Of a DNA stretch of 64,000 nt, positions 54,202-63,760 are shown piece by piece. This DNA comes from an uncultured Alphaproteobacteria bacterium (lineage in GTDB: Bacteria > Pseudomonadota > Alphaproteobacteria > HIMB59 > GCA-002718135): positions 1 through 64,000 of the forward strand of contig CACESS010000001.1 in the NCBI GenBank assembly GCA_902562275.1. Direction: 5' to 3'. The position numbers were made by a program, and so were the translations under genes. Within the stretch, counting starts at the first letter, position 1, and every line of letters starts with the position of its first letter. The notes under the pieces were generated by a model. That model worked only from the letters and a program-made list of their open reading frames with translations. It made no database searches and was not told the DNA's origin.

Positions 54202-54630
54202 TTGTCCTTTAAAGAACTCAAAGACCGAATTAAAAAAAACGAGGGTTATTCTGACAAGCCTTATCAAGATCAATTAGGGTTTTATACTATTGGTTATGGT
54301 CATCTTATTACAGAAAAAGAAAATAAATATTACATTAAAAAATTTAAAAAAAAATATTTTGAAGAATTGTTCGAGACAGACTTTAAAAAAGCACACGAAC
54401 AATATAAAAAAAAATTTTTTAAAAAAAATCACACAACTCCAGAGAAGGAACTATTAATAGAAATGATTTTTCAACTTGGAGCAAAAGGTGTCTCTAAATT
54501 TAAGAAAATGCTTTATTTTCTAAACAAAAAGCAAAAATTCATGGCATCACTAGAGATGTTAGACAGTTTGTGGTATTTGCAAACACCGGAAAGAGTAAAG
54601 AATTTAATTAAAAACTATACAAAAAAATAA
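54202..54630 (+). CDS. T4-type lysozyme (GH24 endolysin-like)
   Basis: 142 aa with a TTG start. 'KKNEGYSDKPYQDQLGFYTIGYGH' is split over residues 11-34 and holds the complete Glu-(8)-Asp-(5)-Thr catalytic triad of T4 lysozyme. The C-terminal block 'MIFQLGAKGVSKFKKML' and 'SLWYLQTPERVKNLI' also matches T4 lysozyme closely. No signal peptide is seen, so export is unexplained. In relatives the slot between Tim44 and Smr is held by mltA, a lytic transglycosylase; the gene here may be a phage-derived replacement. Its stop (TAATG) overlaps the Smr start by one base. Confidence 0.85.
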   Translation: MSFKELKDRIKKNEGYSDKPYQDQLGFYTIGYGHLITEKENKYYIKKFKKKYFEELFETDFKKAHEQYKKKFFKKNHTTPEKELLIEMIFQLGAKGVSKFKKMLYFLNKKQKFMASLEMLDSLWYLQTPERVKNLIKNYTKK

Positions 54631-55169
54631 TGGATGAAGATTTTTTTCTAAAAAACATGAAAGGTGTAAAACCTTTTAAAAAAGATACCTCTATAGTTAA
54701 AACGAAAATAACTAATAAAAAAAATGTAAAACTAGATAAAAAAACTAACAATAAAAATACCAGCAAAAAAACAATAACTGAACACACAGTTAGTAGCTCA
54801 GAGTTTAAACTATCATTTGGTGAGGTTAATAAGGAGCTTAAGAGAGGAAAAATTAACATAGACAGAAGAATTGATCTTCACGGGTACGGTTTAGTCGAAG
54901 CGCATGAAAAATTTATAAATGAGGTGAAAAAAAATTATAACAAGAATAAAAGATGTTTGCTTATAATTACTGGAAAGGGTGTTCATAAAAAAAATCAAAA
55001 TGAGCAAGACACAAACCCTAAACTTTTCTATGGAAAGATTAAAAACTCAATAATAAACTGGATAAACGAGGACAATCTTAAGAAATATATCCTAACATAT
55101 CAAGATGCGGGTTTTGAACATGGGGGTGACGGAGCTCTTTTTGTCTATTTAAGAAAAAAAAAGCTTTAA
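54630..55169 (+). CDS. Smr-domain protein
   Basis: 179 aa. The C-terminal Smr domain shows 'IDLHGYGLVEAHEKF' near residue 84 and 'LIITGKGVH' near 111, then 'AGFEHGGDGALFVYLRK'. These motifs belong to the MutS2-type Smr nuclease or RNA-binding fold. The N-terminal ~75 residues are lysine-rich and disordered. It is convergent with the DUF3108 gene, the last 4 bp overlapping. Confidence 0.88.
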   Translation: MDEDFFLKNMKGVKPFKKDTSIVKTKITNKKNVKLDKKTNNKNTSKKTITEHTVSSSEFKLSFGEVNKELKRGKINIDRRIDLHGYGLVEAHEKFINEVKKNYNKNKRCLLIITGKGVHKKNQNEQDTNPKLFYGKIKNSIINWINEDNLKKYILTYQDAGFEHGGDGALFVYLRKKKL

Positions 55170-55840
55170 ATTCTTTCTAACTTAAATACCCTTTTTTTGA
55201 AATGAATAAGAATTTCATATGGAAGTAAATCATCTTTAACTAAAAATTCAATTTTTTTTAAATCATTTCTTTTATGGTCAGCCCAAATATTTACATAGTC
55301 TTCAATTTCTAAAATTATATTTCCATCCTCACTTTTGTTTTGTTTAAGTGTGTAAATTCTTCTCCCATCAATTGTTTTTGCCTCATTTTCTCCATTTAAA
55401 ATATTTATAAAAGAGGTAATTGGGTCAAAATATAAATATAATTCTTCTAGGTCTACTCTAGCTATTTCTTCTTCTATAGGCTCTTGTTTTAATTCAATTA
55501 AATAATCATCAAAAGACATTTTAACTATTTTTGTTTTCTTATTAGTTTTCCAAAACTGTTTATAATTCTGGGTCTTAAATATGTTGTTTTCAATAACTCC
55601 AGTTGAAAGATAACTTCCTTCAAATTTATATAAAGGTGAAAAAATGCCAGAATTTTTCAAATTAATTTCTGTTTGATAAATATTATCATTAATATTTAAT
55701 GACCAACTAAAATTACCAATTTTTATTCCTGTTGTGCTGACTTTATATTCTGCACTAAAATTATTTGCATAGGATGTGTTAATTACAAATATAATAAAAA
55801 ATACTAGAAATTTATTCAAACACAACCTCGTAAACATCAA
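55166..55840 (-). CDS. DUF3108-type periplasmic protein
   Basis: 224 aa with a signal peptide (hydrophobic residues ~9-24, cut after 'SYA'). 'FSAEYKVSTTGIKIGNFSW' at the mature start and 'YLYFDPITSFINIL' are typical of DUF3108. Beta-strand-rich and probably periplasmic or outer-membrane associated. Function unknown. Its start overlaps the end of the glycosyltransferase gene by about 29 bp. Confidence 0.75.
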   Translation of the reverse strand: MMFTRLCLNKFLVFFIIFVINTSYANNFSAEYKVSTTGIKIGNFSWSLNINDNIYQTEINLKNSGIFSPLYKFEGSYLSTGVIENNIFKTQNYKQFWKTNKKTKIVKMSFDDYLIELKQEPIEEEIARVDLEELYLYFDPITSFINILNGENEAKTIDGRRIYTLKQNKSEDGNIILEIEDYVNIWADHKRNDLKKIEFLVKDDLLPYEILIHFKKRVFKLERI

Positions 55841-57197
55841 GTTTTCTTTTTGTGAATTTCTGATCAGGTGAATTTATTTTTAACACCTTATATTCATTCT
55901 CTAAATAATTAATATCTGAGGGGCTCCCAATTAAAGTAAAGTTTTCATTTATATTTTTATTAAGAGGAGATACTATTTTAAAGTGGCTTGTTATTTCACT
56001 ACCTTCTTTATGTGGCATATAGAAATTAATATCCTTATCTCTTAATTCAAAATTAAGGCTTGAAAATAAAAGCCTATCTGAAACCACTATATTTTTTACA
56101 ACACCATCTGAAGAACCACTGTAAATTTTTAGAGCATAATCATTTATACCACTTATTCGGTCAAAAATTTTAGACGGATAGCTCATTCCAATCATTACAA
56201 AAAGAATTAAGCAGATAATAAAATTAAACACGTAATTAGCTATCTTTAAAAAAGAATTATTAATTCTAATATATAAAAGAGCAAATAAAGAAATTAAAGC
56301 TGGAGCAGCCCAATTTGCATTAGCTCTGACAATAATAGCTTCTACTAAAACAATTAAAATTATAGGCATAGAAAATATTAGAAAAATTTTTTGAATATAG
56401 TTCCATTTATTAAATCCAAATATCCCACCCAAAACCATAAACGGGCCTAACATTAAAACTTGAATTAACAAAAATTCTAAACCTCTAATGAAATCTATTT
56501 CAATATTTCCAAAATTTGCGTTATCCGAAGTATGCTGAAGTGTTATCCAGTCATTATTAAAGTTCCAAATAATATTTGGAACGATAATTACAAATACACA
56601 TAAAAAGGTAAGACAAAAACCAAATAAATTATCCAAAAAAATTTTTCTAAATCTTTTATCAAATAAAATTAAAACAAATAAACAAATCACAAAATATATA
56701 GCTGCGTATTTTGATAAAAAACCTAACCCCAGAAAAATACCTAATAATATAAAATTTTTTAAACTATGTTCACCATTGATCTTAACTAATTCATTAAGTG
56801 AAAGTGTCCAAAATAATAATAAAAAAAGATCAGTACTAATTATAAAAGATGAAAAAGAAACAGCAGGTATAAATAAAAAAATTAAACAACCTGCGAATGA
56901 ATCTTTTTTGTTTATTCCAGCGTTAATTAAAAGATTATAAATACTCCAGGAAATCAAAAAATAAACAAACGATGGGAAAAGCTTTAATGAAACAAAACTA
57001 CTGCCTAATATTTCTGTGTAAACTCTTATTATCCAGGACAAAAAAGGGGGTTTCGAAAAATAACCAAAGTCAATATCTTTTGACCATAACCAATACTGTG
57101 CTTCATCACCAAACAAATTAAAGGTAGTAAAATTTAAGGCACAAATTTTTAATAAAAGTAAAAAAATAAATGATGGCAATAAAATTTTATTTAACAT
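55812..57197 (-). CDS. PMT/ArnT-type membrane glycosyltransferase
   Basis: 461 aa from the ATG at 57197 (7 codons shorter than the longest frame), with about 10-12 membrane segments. 'LFGDEAQYWLW' near residue 29 has the Asp-Glu of the first periplasmic loop used by GT39/GT83 enzymes, followed by 'FGYFSKPPFLSWIIR', a typical loop of ArnT-like proteins. It would move a sugar from undecaprenyl phosphate to lipid A or another envelope acceptor. It lies directly after the double PAP2 gene, the usual lipid-phosphate partner. Confidence 0.8.
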   Translation of the reverse strand: MLNKILLPSFIFLLLLKICALNFTTFNLFGDEAQYWLWSKDIDFGYFSKPPFLSWIIRVYTEILGSSFVSLKLFPSFVYFLISWSIYNLLINAGINKKDSFAGCLIFLFIPAVSFSSFIISTDLFLLLFWTLSLNELVKINGEHSLKNFILLGIFLGLGFLSKYAAIYFVICLFVLILFDKRFRKIFLDNLFGFCLTFLCVFVIIVPNIIWNFNNDWITLQHTSDNANFGNIEIDFIRGLEFLLIQVLMLGPFMVLGGIFGFNKWNYIQKIFLIFSMPIILIVLVEAIIVRANANWAAPALISLFALLYIRINNSFLKIANYVFNFIICLILFVMIGMSYPSKIFDRISGINDYALKIYSGSSDGVVKNIVVSDRLLFSSLNFELRDKDINFYMPHKEGSEITSHFKIVSPLNKNINENFTLIGSPSDINYLENEYKVLKINSPDQKFTKRKLDVYEVVFE

Positions 57198-58521
57198 AAT
57201 ATTTTTTATACAATTCAAATAAAATTATATTTATAATTATAATAAAAAAGCCAGCAAAAAAAATGTCGCTTAAAAAATGACCGCCAGCCATTATTCTAAT
57301 CAAACCAAATACAAAACCAGCAACAAAGCTTGCATAGAGGAAAATTATATTTTTTGTGATTAAATATAGAATTATAATCGAAAAGCCGACAGAGGCATCA
57401 CCTGAAACAAAGGAGCAATTTGTTTCGCAAGCATTGGTTATTTCAAACCACGGGGAATAAGTTTCTTTTCCACCCAATTGTAAAATATCGTTTGGTCTAG
57501 CCCTGCCCCATAAATTTTTAAGTATAAGGTTTACAAAAATTAACACTCCAATAATTTGAGAAGCCCACAACAAAATTATTTCTTTGATAGAAAATCTATA
57601 ATTAAAAAAAATTTTATCAATTTTAGTGAAACGTCCAACTATTGGTAAAATTAAAACATAAATAAGTATTAGTGGCAATAAAATATCTCGAAACAATATT
57701 GAGGTTAAATCAAAACTTTGTAAAGCAAACTGTGACGCCCCATAATAAAACAAACCTGAAATATACAAATCTATGGATGGACCTGAAGTAATAAACAAAC
57801 AACTAATTACCAAAAATAATACATAGTTATAAATTTGTGAATTTTCTACAGGCAACAAATTTGATAATTTATATTGGGCATATTTCTTCTCTAAGATTGT
57901 ATTTATAATTTTGAAAGACATAAGTGCCAATATAGCACCAGCAACAATGTCGGTAAAAAAATGAGCACCAACAACAACTCTACTCAAAGCAATAACAGAT
58001 GCTAAAAAATAAAAAAAATATTTTAGTTTTGGAAAAGTGGCAACAAGAACAAAACAGACTATAAATATAGTTGAGGAATGGCCAGAAGGAAAGGAGTGAA
58101 AATTTGAATCTAAAGTAAAAAAATTAAAACCAAAAGAGTCCTCAAGATTTGTGTGATTGGGTCTTGGTCTACCAACAATATGCTTCAGAGCCTGTGTTAC
58201 AATTCCAACAACCAAAATATGAAGAAAAGACGATATAAAAAAATTACTTATTTTTTTTTGTTTGTCAATTTTTATAAAATCCAATCTATTGTTTAAATAA
58301 ACAACACCAATTCCAATAATAGAGATGGCAAAATACCAAGACGAGCTTCCAAGCCTTGTTATGCCTTCAAAAAATTCTTTTAAATAAATACTATTAAGGC
58401 TTTTGTTAAAATCTTTAAAATAATTGTAAAGCCCTAAATCTAAATTAAATGAAATAAAAACATTTAAAGATATTATTAAAAGAACAAGCAGCTCAATTCT
58501 TATATTTCTAAAAAGACTCAT
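57187..58521 (-). CDS. Membrane protein with two PAP2 phosphatase domains
   Basis: 444 aa with about 12 membrane segments, made of two PAP2 (type 2 phosphatidate phosphatase-like) units in tandem. The first has 'KHIVGRPRP', 'FPSGHSS' and 'SRVVVGAHFFTDIVAG', a complete site. The second has 'KNLWGRARPND', 'CSFVSGDASVGFS' and 'RIMAGGHFLSDIFFAG': the His of the second motif is Asp, as in LpxE/LpxF-like lipid A phosphatases. Role in lipid A or undecaprenyl-phosphate metabolism is inferred. It overlaps the glycosyltransferase gene by about 11 bp. Confidence 0.8.
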   Translation of the reverse strand: MSLFRNIRIELLVLLIISLNVFISFNLDLGLYNYFKDFNKSLNSIYLKEFFEGITRLGSSSWYFAISIIGIGVVYLNNRLDFIKIDKQKKISNFFISSFLHILVVGIVTQALKHIVGRPRPNHTNLEDSFGFNFFTLDSNFHSFPSGHSSTIFIVCFVLVATFPKLKYFFYFLASVIALSRVVVGAHFFTDIVAGAILALMSFKIINTILEKKYAQYKLSNLLPVENSQIYNYVLFLVISCLFITSGPSIDLYISGLFYYGASQFALQSFDLTSILFRDILLPLILIYVLILPIVGRFTKIDKIFFNYRFSIKEIILLWASQIIGVLIFVNLILKNLWGRARPNDILQLGGKETYSPWFEITNACETNCSFVSGDASVGFSIIILYLITKNIIFLYASFVAGFVFGLIRIMAGGHFLSDIFFAGFFIIIINIILFELYKKYYVK

Positions 58522-58550
58522 TTTATAATTTTTAAAAATTTAAATGAGCT

Positions 58551-59864
58551 TTACAATATAAACTTTGATAAGTCCTGACTTTTAATAAGCTCTCCTAAGC
58601 TATTTTCAACGTATTCCTTATTAATTATTATTTCTGTAGGGCCTATATCTGAGGCTGTATAACTAACCTCTTCAAGTAGTTTTTCCATTACAGTATGGAG
58701 TCTTCTTGCGCCTATATTTTCTACATTCTGATTTATCTCTGTAGATAGAGAGGCGATGGTATCAATTCCATCTTCTTCAAACTTCAAATCAACCTTCTCT
58801 GTTCCAAGAAGTCCTTGATACTGCTTAATCAAGCTGTTTTGTGTTTCAGTAAGAATAAGTTTAAAATCTTTTTTACTAAGACTATCAAGCTCGACTCTAA
58901 TTGGCAATCTACCTTGAAGCTCAGGCAGCATGTCTGATGGTTTTGATAAGTGAAATGCACCGGAAGCAATGAACAAAATATAATCTGTTTTAACAACACC
59001 ATATTTTGTAGTAACCGCAGTTCCTTCAATAAGCGGTAATAAATCTCTTTGAACACCTTCTCTTGATACATCCGCTCCACTTCTATCAGCTCTTGAAGTA
59101 ATTTTATCTATTTCATCTATAAAAACGATACCGTTTTGCTCTACATCATCTAATGCTCTTGAGTTTATTTTATCTTTATCTAAAAGTTTATCAGTTTCCT
59201 CATTTAACAAATAAGCATGAGAATCTTTGACACTCATTTTTTTCATCTTCTTTTGATTGCCAAAACCCTTTCCAAATACATCGCCTAAATTAATCATGCC
59301 CATTTGAGAACCAGGCATGCCAGGTATATCCATAGTTGGTAAACTTAAATTTGCATTAGCTGAAACTGGAATTTCAACCTCATTATCATTTAGTTCACCT
59401 GATCTTAGTTTCTTCCTAAAATTGTCTCTAGTAGCTGGTGTTGAGCTTTTAGAAACCAAAACATCTAAAATTCTTTCTTCTGCATTTTTTTCTGCTTTTG
59501 CCTTTACTTCTTGGCCCATTTGTATTTTTGTTTTTGTAATACTTATTTCAACCAGATCTCTTATTATTTGCTCAACATCTCTTCCAACATATCCAACTTC
59601 TGTAAACTTAGTAGCTTCTACTTTTACAAAGGGTGCGTTTGCTAACTTAGCAAGTCTTCGTGAGATTTCTGTTTTACCGCAACCTGTTGGACCAACCATC
59701 AAAATATTTTTTGGTACAATTTCCTCTTTTAAAGAATCATCAAGTTGTTTTCTTCTCCATCTATTTCTTAAAGCGACTGCAACAGCTTTTTTTGCATTGT
59801 TCTGACCAATGATAAATTTATCTAATTCAGAAACAATTTCTCTTGGGCTAAAACTAGATTCCAT
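58551..59864 (-). CDS. hslU: ATP-dependent protease ATPase subunit HslU
   Basis: 437 aa from the ATG at 59864. It unfolds substrates and feeds HslV. '[14 protein letters not shown]' at the start, Walker A '[16 protein letters not shown]' near residue 50, Walker B '[11 protein letters not shown]' near 244, and the C-terminal '[14 protein letters not shown]' are seen. It starts one base after the hslV stop. Confidence 0.95.
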   Translation of the reverse strand: MESSFSPREIVSELDKFIIGQNNAKKAVAVALRNRWRRKQLDDSLKEEIVPKNILMVGPTGCGKTEISRRLAKLANAPFVKVEATKFTEVGYVGRDVEQIIRDLVEISITKTKIQMGQEVKAKAEKNAEERILDVLVSKSSTPATRDNFRKKLRSGELNDNEVEIPVSANANLSLPTMDIPGMPGSQMGMINLGDVFGKGFGNQKKMKKMSVKDSHAYLLNEETDKLLDKDKINSRALDDVEQNGIVFIDEIDKITSRADRSGADVSREGVQRDLLPLIEGTAVTTKYGVVKTDYILFIASGAFHLSKPSDMLPELQGRLPIRVELDSLSKKDFKLILTETQNSLIKQYQGLLGTEKVDLKFEEDGIDTIASLSTEINQNVENIGARRLHTVMEKLLEEVSYTASDIGPTEIIINKEYVENSLGELIKSQDLSKFIL

Positions 59865-59865
59865 T

Positions 59866-60414
59866 CTACAGCTCAATAGTTTCTGAAATAATATTATGGT
59901 TGGTATAAATACAAATATCTGCAGCTATATTAAGTGATTCTATAGCAATTTCTTTTGCATTCATTTTTGTGTTTTTCATCAATGCTTTAGCTGCGCTATT
60001 TGCGTATGGACCTCCAGAACCTATTGCAAGTATTCCATCATCAGATTCAATTACATCACCAGTACCAGACAACAACAAACTTACATCCCTATCAGCTACG
60101 ATCATCATTGCTTCTAATCTTCTTAGATATCTATCTGTTCTCCAATCTTTAGCTAATTCTACACAAGCTCTTTTAAGTTGGTTCTTGTATTGATCTAATT
60201 TTCCCTCTAATCTTTCAAACAAAGCGAATGCATCTGCAGTAGACCCTGCAAAACCAGATATAACAGTTTCATCGGCACCAAGCCTTCTAATTTTTTTAAC
60301 ATTTGATTTCATTACCGTATTACCAAGACTAGCCTGACCATCACCTGCAATTACGACAAGATTGTCTTTTCTGATTCCTACAATAGTAGTTGATTTAATA
60401 ATATTTTTTTCCAT
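59866..60414 (-). CDS. hslV: ATP-dependent protease peptidase subunit HslV
   Basis: 182 aa. After cleavage of the leader 'MEKNIIKS' the N-terminal Thr of '[19 protein letters not shown]' is the nucleophile. 'IRRLG' near 43 and '[17 protein letters not shown]' are conserved. The gene is first in the hslVU operon, divergent from hisB across about 80 bp. Confidence 0.95.
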   Translation of the reverse strand: MEKNIIKSTTIVGIRKDNLVVIAGDGQASLGNTVMKSNVKKIRRLGADETVISGFAGSTADAFALFERLEGKLDQYKNQLKRACVELAKDWRTDRYLRRLEAMMIVADRDVSLLLSGTGDVIESDDGILAIGSGGPYANSAAKALMKNTKMNAKEIAIESLNIAADICIYTNHNIISETIEL

Positions 60415-60495
60415 TAGTTCTTAAGATGGCTATTTAATTATTTTTATCAAGCAATTTACCTAGAATAAATTATATTTCACTGATATTAGGCAAAA

Positions 60496-61083
60496 ATGCG
60501 TAAAGGCAAATTAGAAAGAAACACTAAAGAAACCAAGATAGCTTGTGAAGTTAACTTAGATGGCATTGGCCAATCTAATATTTCAACACAAATTGGGTTT
60601 TTTGATCACATGCTTGAATTATTATCTCATCATAGCTTGATAGATATAAATTTAAAATGTGAAGGAGATACTAATGTTGATCTTCATCATTCAGTTGAAG
60701 ATACAGCTTACTCAATTGCTTTAGCTATTAACAAAGCACTGGATGATAAGAAGGGAATAAACAGATATGGTTTTTCATATGTTCCTATGGATGAATGTTT
60801 ATCAAGATGTGTTATTGATTTAAGTGGAAGACCAGAGCTTGTGTGGAATGTTAATCTTGGTTTAAAAAAAATTGGTGAAATGGACACAGAGCTATTTCAT
60901 GAATTTTTCAAAGCGTTTTCCAATGAATCAAAATGTAACCTACATATTGAAAACCTATATGGAAAAAACAATCACCATATTATTGAATCATGTTTTAAAG
61001 CATTCGCTAAAAGTTTGAGATTTGCTGTCGAAACAGATCATAGAAGAAAAGACATCATACCATCATCAAAAGGCACTCTTTAA
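60496..61083 (+). CDS. hisB: Imidazoleglycerol-phosphate dehydratase
   Basis: 195 aa, the stand-alone form without the phosphatase domain. 'GFFDHMLELLSHHS' and 'DLHHSVEDTAYS' hold metal-binding His residues, with the second half repeating ('LFHEFFKAF', 'HHIIESCFKAFAKSLR'). Sixth step of histidine synthesis. It heads the operon hisB-hisH-GNAT-hisA-hisF-hisE. Confidence 0.95.
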   Translation: MRKGKLERNTKETKIACEVNLDGIGQSNISTQIGFFDHMLELLSHHSLIDINLKCEGDTNVDLHHSVEDTAYSIALAINKALDDKKGINRYGFSYVPMDECLSRCVIDLSGRPELVWNVNLGLKKIGEMDTELFHEFFKAFSNESKCNLHIENLYGKNNHHIIESCFKAFAKSLRFAVETDHRRKDIIPSSKGTL

Positions 61084-61089
61084 TTTTTA

Positions 61090-61719
61090 ATGAAAAAAAT
61101 CACTATTGTCGATTACGGCTCAGGCAATGTTTTGTCTGCACAAAAATCTTTTATTAAAATAGCAAAAGACAACAATATTGAGGTAGACGTTTTAATTTCA
61201 AAAAAATTAAATGATGTAAAAAACTCAACCCACATTGTATTACCAGGCCAAGGGGCCTTTTCTACATGCATGAATGGTTTAAAAAAAACTGATGGTTTAA
61301 TTGACGAGCTTTGTGAGTTTGCATTAATTAAAAAGAAGCCATTTTTGGGAATATGTGTTGGTATGCAAATGTTAGCTAACATGAGTGAAGAAAATGGAGT
61401 TCATGAGGGCCTAGGTTGGATTGACGGTCAAATTAAATTATTACCTGGAGATAATTTAAAACTTCCTCATATGGGATGGAACTTGGCAGTACCAACAAAC
61501 TCAAAATACAACAACTTAATCTCTAATAAAAATGATTATTACTTCGTTCATTCTTATTATTTTGATTGTGCTAATAAAGACAATATTTTGGCAGAAACTA
61601 AGTATGGAACAAATTTTGCTTCAATTGTTGGAAAAGAAAATATATACGGCGTTCAGTTTCATCCTGAAAAAAGTTCCTCCCAAGGATTAAACTTACTTAA
61701 AGAATTTATTGGAGCATGA
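61090..61719 (+). CDS. hisH: Imidazole glycerol phosphate synthase glutaminase subunit HisH
   Basis: 209 aa. It supplies ammonia to HisF. The class I glutaminase triad is visible: Cys in 'GICVGMQML', and His-x-Glu in 'GVQFHPEKSS'. 'YGSGNVLSAQK' starts the family. The last codon overlaps the next start (ATGA). Confidence 0.95.
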   Translation: MKKITIVDYGSGNVLSAQKSFIKIAKDNNIEVDVLISKKLNDVKNSTHIVLPGQGAFSTCMNGLKKTDGLIDELCEFALIKKKPFLGICVGMQMLANMSEENGVHEGLGWIDGQIKLLPGDNLKLPHMGWNLAVPTNSKYNNLISNKNDYYFVHSYYFDCANKDNILAETKYGTNFASIVGKENIYGVQFHPEKSSSQGLNLLKEFIGA

Positions 61720-62258
61720 ACATGTCTACACAACTAAAAGAAAAAATTAATATTTCAGTTGATAATATTGAAACACTTACAGATGTAGATTTGGCAGATC
61801 TTTGTAATATCACAGAACAAGCAATTAAAGCCGGAGGTGGTTTTGGTTGGTTAAGAGTTCCCACAAGAGATATTTTAATAGATTATTGGACTAAAAGAAC
61901 CAATGATAAATATATCAAACTTATTGTTGGAAGACTTAACGGAGTTATAGCTGGGACCCTTCAACTAGCGTATGAGGCCCCTAATATTGAGTCTAGGAAA
62001 AATATTGCTCGTATAAGAAGACAATTTGTTGCACCATGGGCAAGAGGTTATGGTTTAGCCAAAACAATGATTGACCATACTGAACAAATTGCAAAAGAAG
62101 ACAATATAAAATCTTTGCAGTTAGCCGTTAGAGAAACACAAGATGCAGCAATAAAACTTTTTACAGGTAAAGATTACACTAAGTGGGGTGAAAACCCATT
62201 TTATGCCTATATTAACGGAAGCTTTATAAAAGGTTATTATTATTATAAAAATCTATAG
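61716..62258 (+). CDS. GNAT acetyltransferase in the his operon
   Basis: 180 aa. The GNAT fold shows in 'RIRRQFVAPWARGYGLAKTMI', which carries the acetyl-CoA-binding R/Q-x-x-G-x-G/A-like loop ('RGYGLA'), and 'LQLAVRETQDAAIKLFTGKDY', the usual 'a...LY.k.GF' end. The substrate is unknown. It sits between hisH and hisA, overlapping by 4 bp with hisH and 1 bp with hisA, so it is co-expressed with histidine synthesis. Confidence 0.8.
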   Translation: MNMSTQLKEKINISVDNIETLTDVDLADLCNITEQAIKAGGGFGWLRVPTRDILIDYWTKRTNDKYIKLIVGRLNGVIAGTLQLAYEAPNIESRKNIARIRRQFVAPWARGYGLAKTMIDHTEQIAKEDNIKSLQLAVRETQDAAIKLFTGKDYTKWGENPFYAYINGSFIKGYYYYKNL

Positions 62259-62998
62259 TGCAAATTATACCAGCCATAGATTTAAAAGATAATAAATGCG
62301 TTAGGCTTTCTAAAGGCAAAGATAGCTCCAGCATTGTTTACAATGAAGACCCAGAAAAACAAGCTAACTACTTTGAACAAATTGGTTGTAAAAAACTACA
62401 CTTGGTTGATCTAGATGCTGCTTTTGGTAGATCAAATGTTAATTTTGAAACAATAAAGAATATTAGAAAATCAATTTCAATACCAATACAATTAGGGGGC
62501 GGCATTAGAAATTTAGATTTAGCAAAAAAATATTTTGATGTTGGAATAAATAATCTGATTATTGGCTCAATGTCAGTTGAAAAACCAAATGAAGTTATAA
62601 TTTTATCAAATAAGTATGCAGATAAAGTATATATATCATTAGATATTCTTAGAGATAACATAATGATAAGAGGGTGGGATGAAAATTCAGGAAAGAAAAT
62701 ACAAGATATTCTTAATATTTATACTAGCTCAAAGATTAGAGGATACGTAATTACAGATATCCAAAGTGATGGAATGCTAAAAGGTTTAAATTTAGAATTT
62801 GTTAATAATTTTATAAAAAAAATAAACTTAATTAAAAAATTTAATAAAAAAATTATAATTGCCGGTGGTTTAACAGATTACTCTGATCTAATAAATTTAA
62901 AAAAACTAAACACAAAAAATATTGAAGGAATAATTTCAGGTAAATCTTTCTATGAAGGAAAGATTGATCTAGTAGAAGCCCAAACAATTCTAAATTAA
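62258..62998 (+). CDS. hisA: Phosphoribosylformimino-AICAR ribotide isomerase
   Basis: 246 aa, GTG start overlapping the GNAT stop. '[17 protein letters not shown]' near the start has the catalytic Asp, 'VDLDAAFG' and 'QLGGGIRN' follow, and the second Asp is in 'TDIQSDG'. It is a (beta/alpha)8 barrel isomerase of histidine synthesis. Confidence 0.95.
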   Translation: MQIIPAIDLKDNKCVRLSKGKDSSSIVYNEDPEKQANYFEQIGCKKLHLVDLDAAFGRSNVNFETIKNIRKSISIPIQLGGGIRNLDLAKKYFDVGINNLIIGSMSVEKPNEVIILSNKYADKVYISLDILRDNIMIRGWDENSGKKIQDILNIYTSSKIRGYVITDIQSDGMLKGLNLEFVNNFIKKINLIKKFNKKIIIAGGLTDYSDLINLKKLNTKNIEGIISGKSFYEGKIDLVEAQTILN

Positions 62999-62999
62999 A

Positions 63000-63755
63000 A
63001 TGGTAAAAATAAGAATCATCCCATGCTTGGACGTCAAAGATGGAAGAGTTGTAAAAGGTATCAATTTTTTAAATTTAATTGATGCAGGAGATCCTGTTGA
63101 ACAAGCAAAACACTATTCTGATAATGGGGCTGATGAAATATGTTTCTTAGATATTAGCGCTTCATTAGAAAATAGAGATACCATGATCAACGTAGTTAAA
63201 AAAACTGCAAACGAGGTTTTTATCCCACTTACAGTTGGCGGTGGAATTTCATCAATAGAAAACATACAAGCATTACTTAAAGCTGGTGCCGATAAAGTTT
63301 CTATAAATTCTGCAGCAATTAAAAACCCTAATATCATAAAAGAAGCTTCTGAATATTTTGGAAACCAATGCATTGTTGTTGCTGTTGACGCAAAAAAGCA
63401 CAATAATGATTGGTTTGTTTATTCTCATGGTGGTACTAAGAAAACTGATTTACATGCTCTAAGTTGGATAGAAAAAGCTCAAAATCTAGGAGCTGGTGAA
63501 ATTCTTTTAACATCAATGGATAAGGATGGCACAAAATCTGGTTTTGACAATGAACTATTAGGGAGAGTTTCAGAATTTTTAAAGATACCTGTTATAGCTA
63601 GCGGAGGAGTTGGAAGCCTAAATCATTTTTATGATGGTATAGTTAAAGGTAAAGCTGATGCTTTATTAGCAGCCTCAGTCTTTCATTTTAATGAAATTAG
63701 CATTAAAGAAGTAAAGAATTATTTAAAAAATAAAAATATAAATATCAGAGATTAA
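63000..63755 (+). CDS. hisF: Imidazole glycerol phosphate synthase cyclase subunit HisF
   Basis: 251 aa. '[17 protein letters not shown]' with the catalytic Asp, 'LTVGGGISS', 'VVAVDAKK', '[11 protein letters not shown]' with the second Asp, and 'IASGGVGSL' are the family's motifs. It forms the ring of imidazole glycerol phosphate with ammonia from HisH. It begins 1 bp after hisA. Confidence 0.96.
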   Translation: MVKIRIIPCLDVKDGRVVKGINFLNLIDAGDPVEQAKHYSDNGADEICFLDISASLENRDTMINVVKKTANEVFIPLTVGGGISSIENIQALLKAGADKVSINSAAIKNPNIIKEASEYFGNQCIVVAVDAKKHNNDWFVYSHGGTKKTDLHALSWIEKAQNLGAGEILLTSMDKDGTKSGFDNELLGRVSEFLKIPVIASGGVGSLNHFYDGIVKGKADALLAASVFHFNEISIKEVKNYLKNKNINIRD

Positions 63756-63760
63756 ATTTT

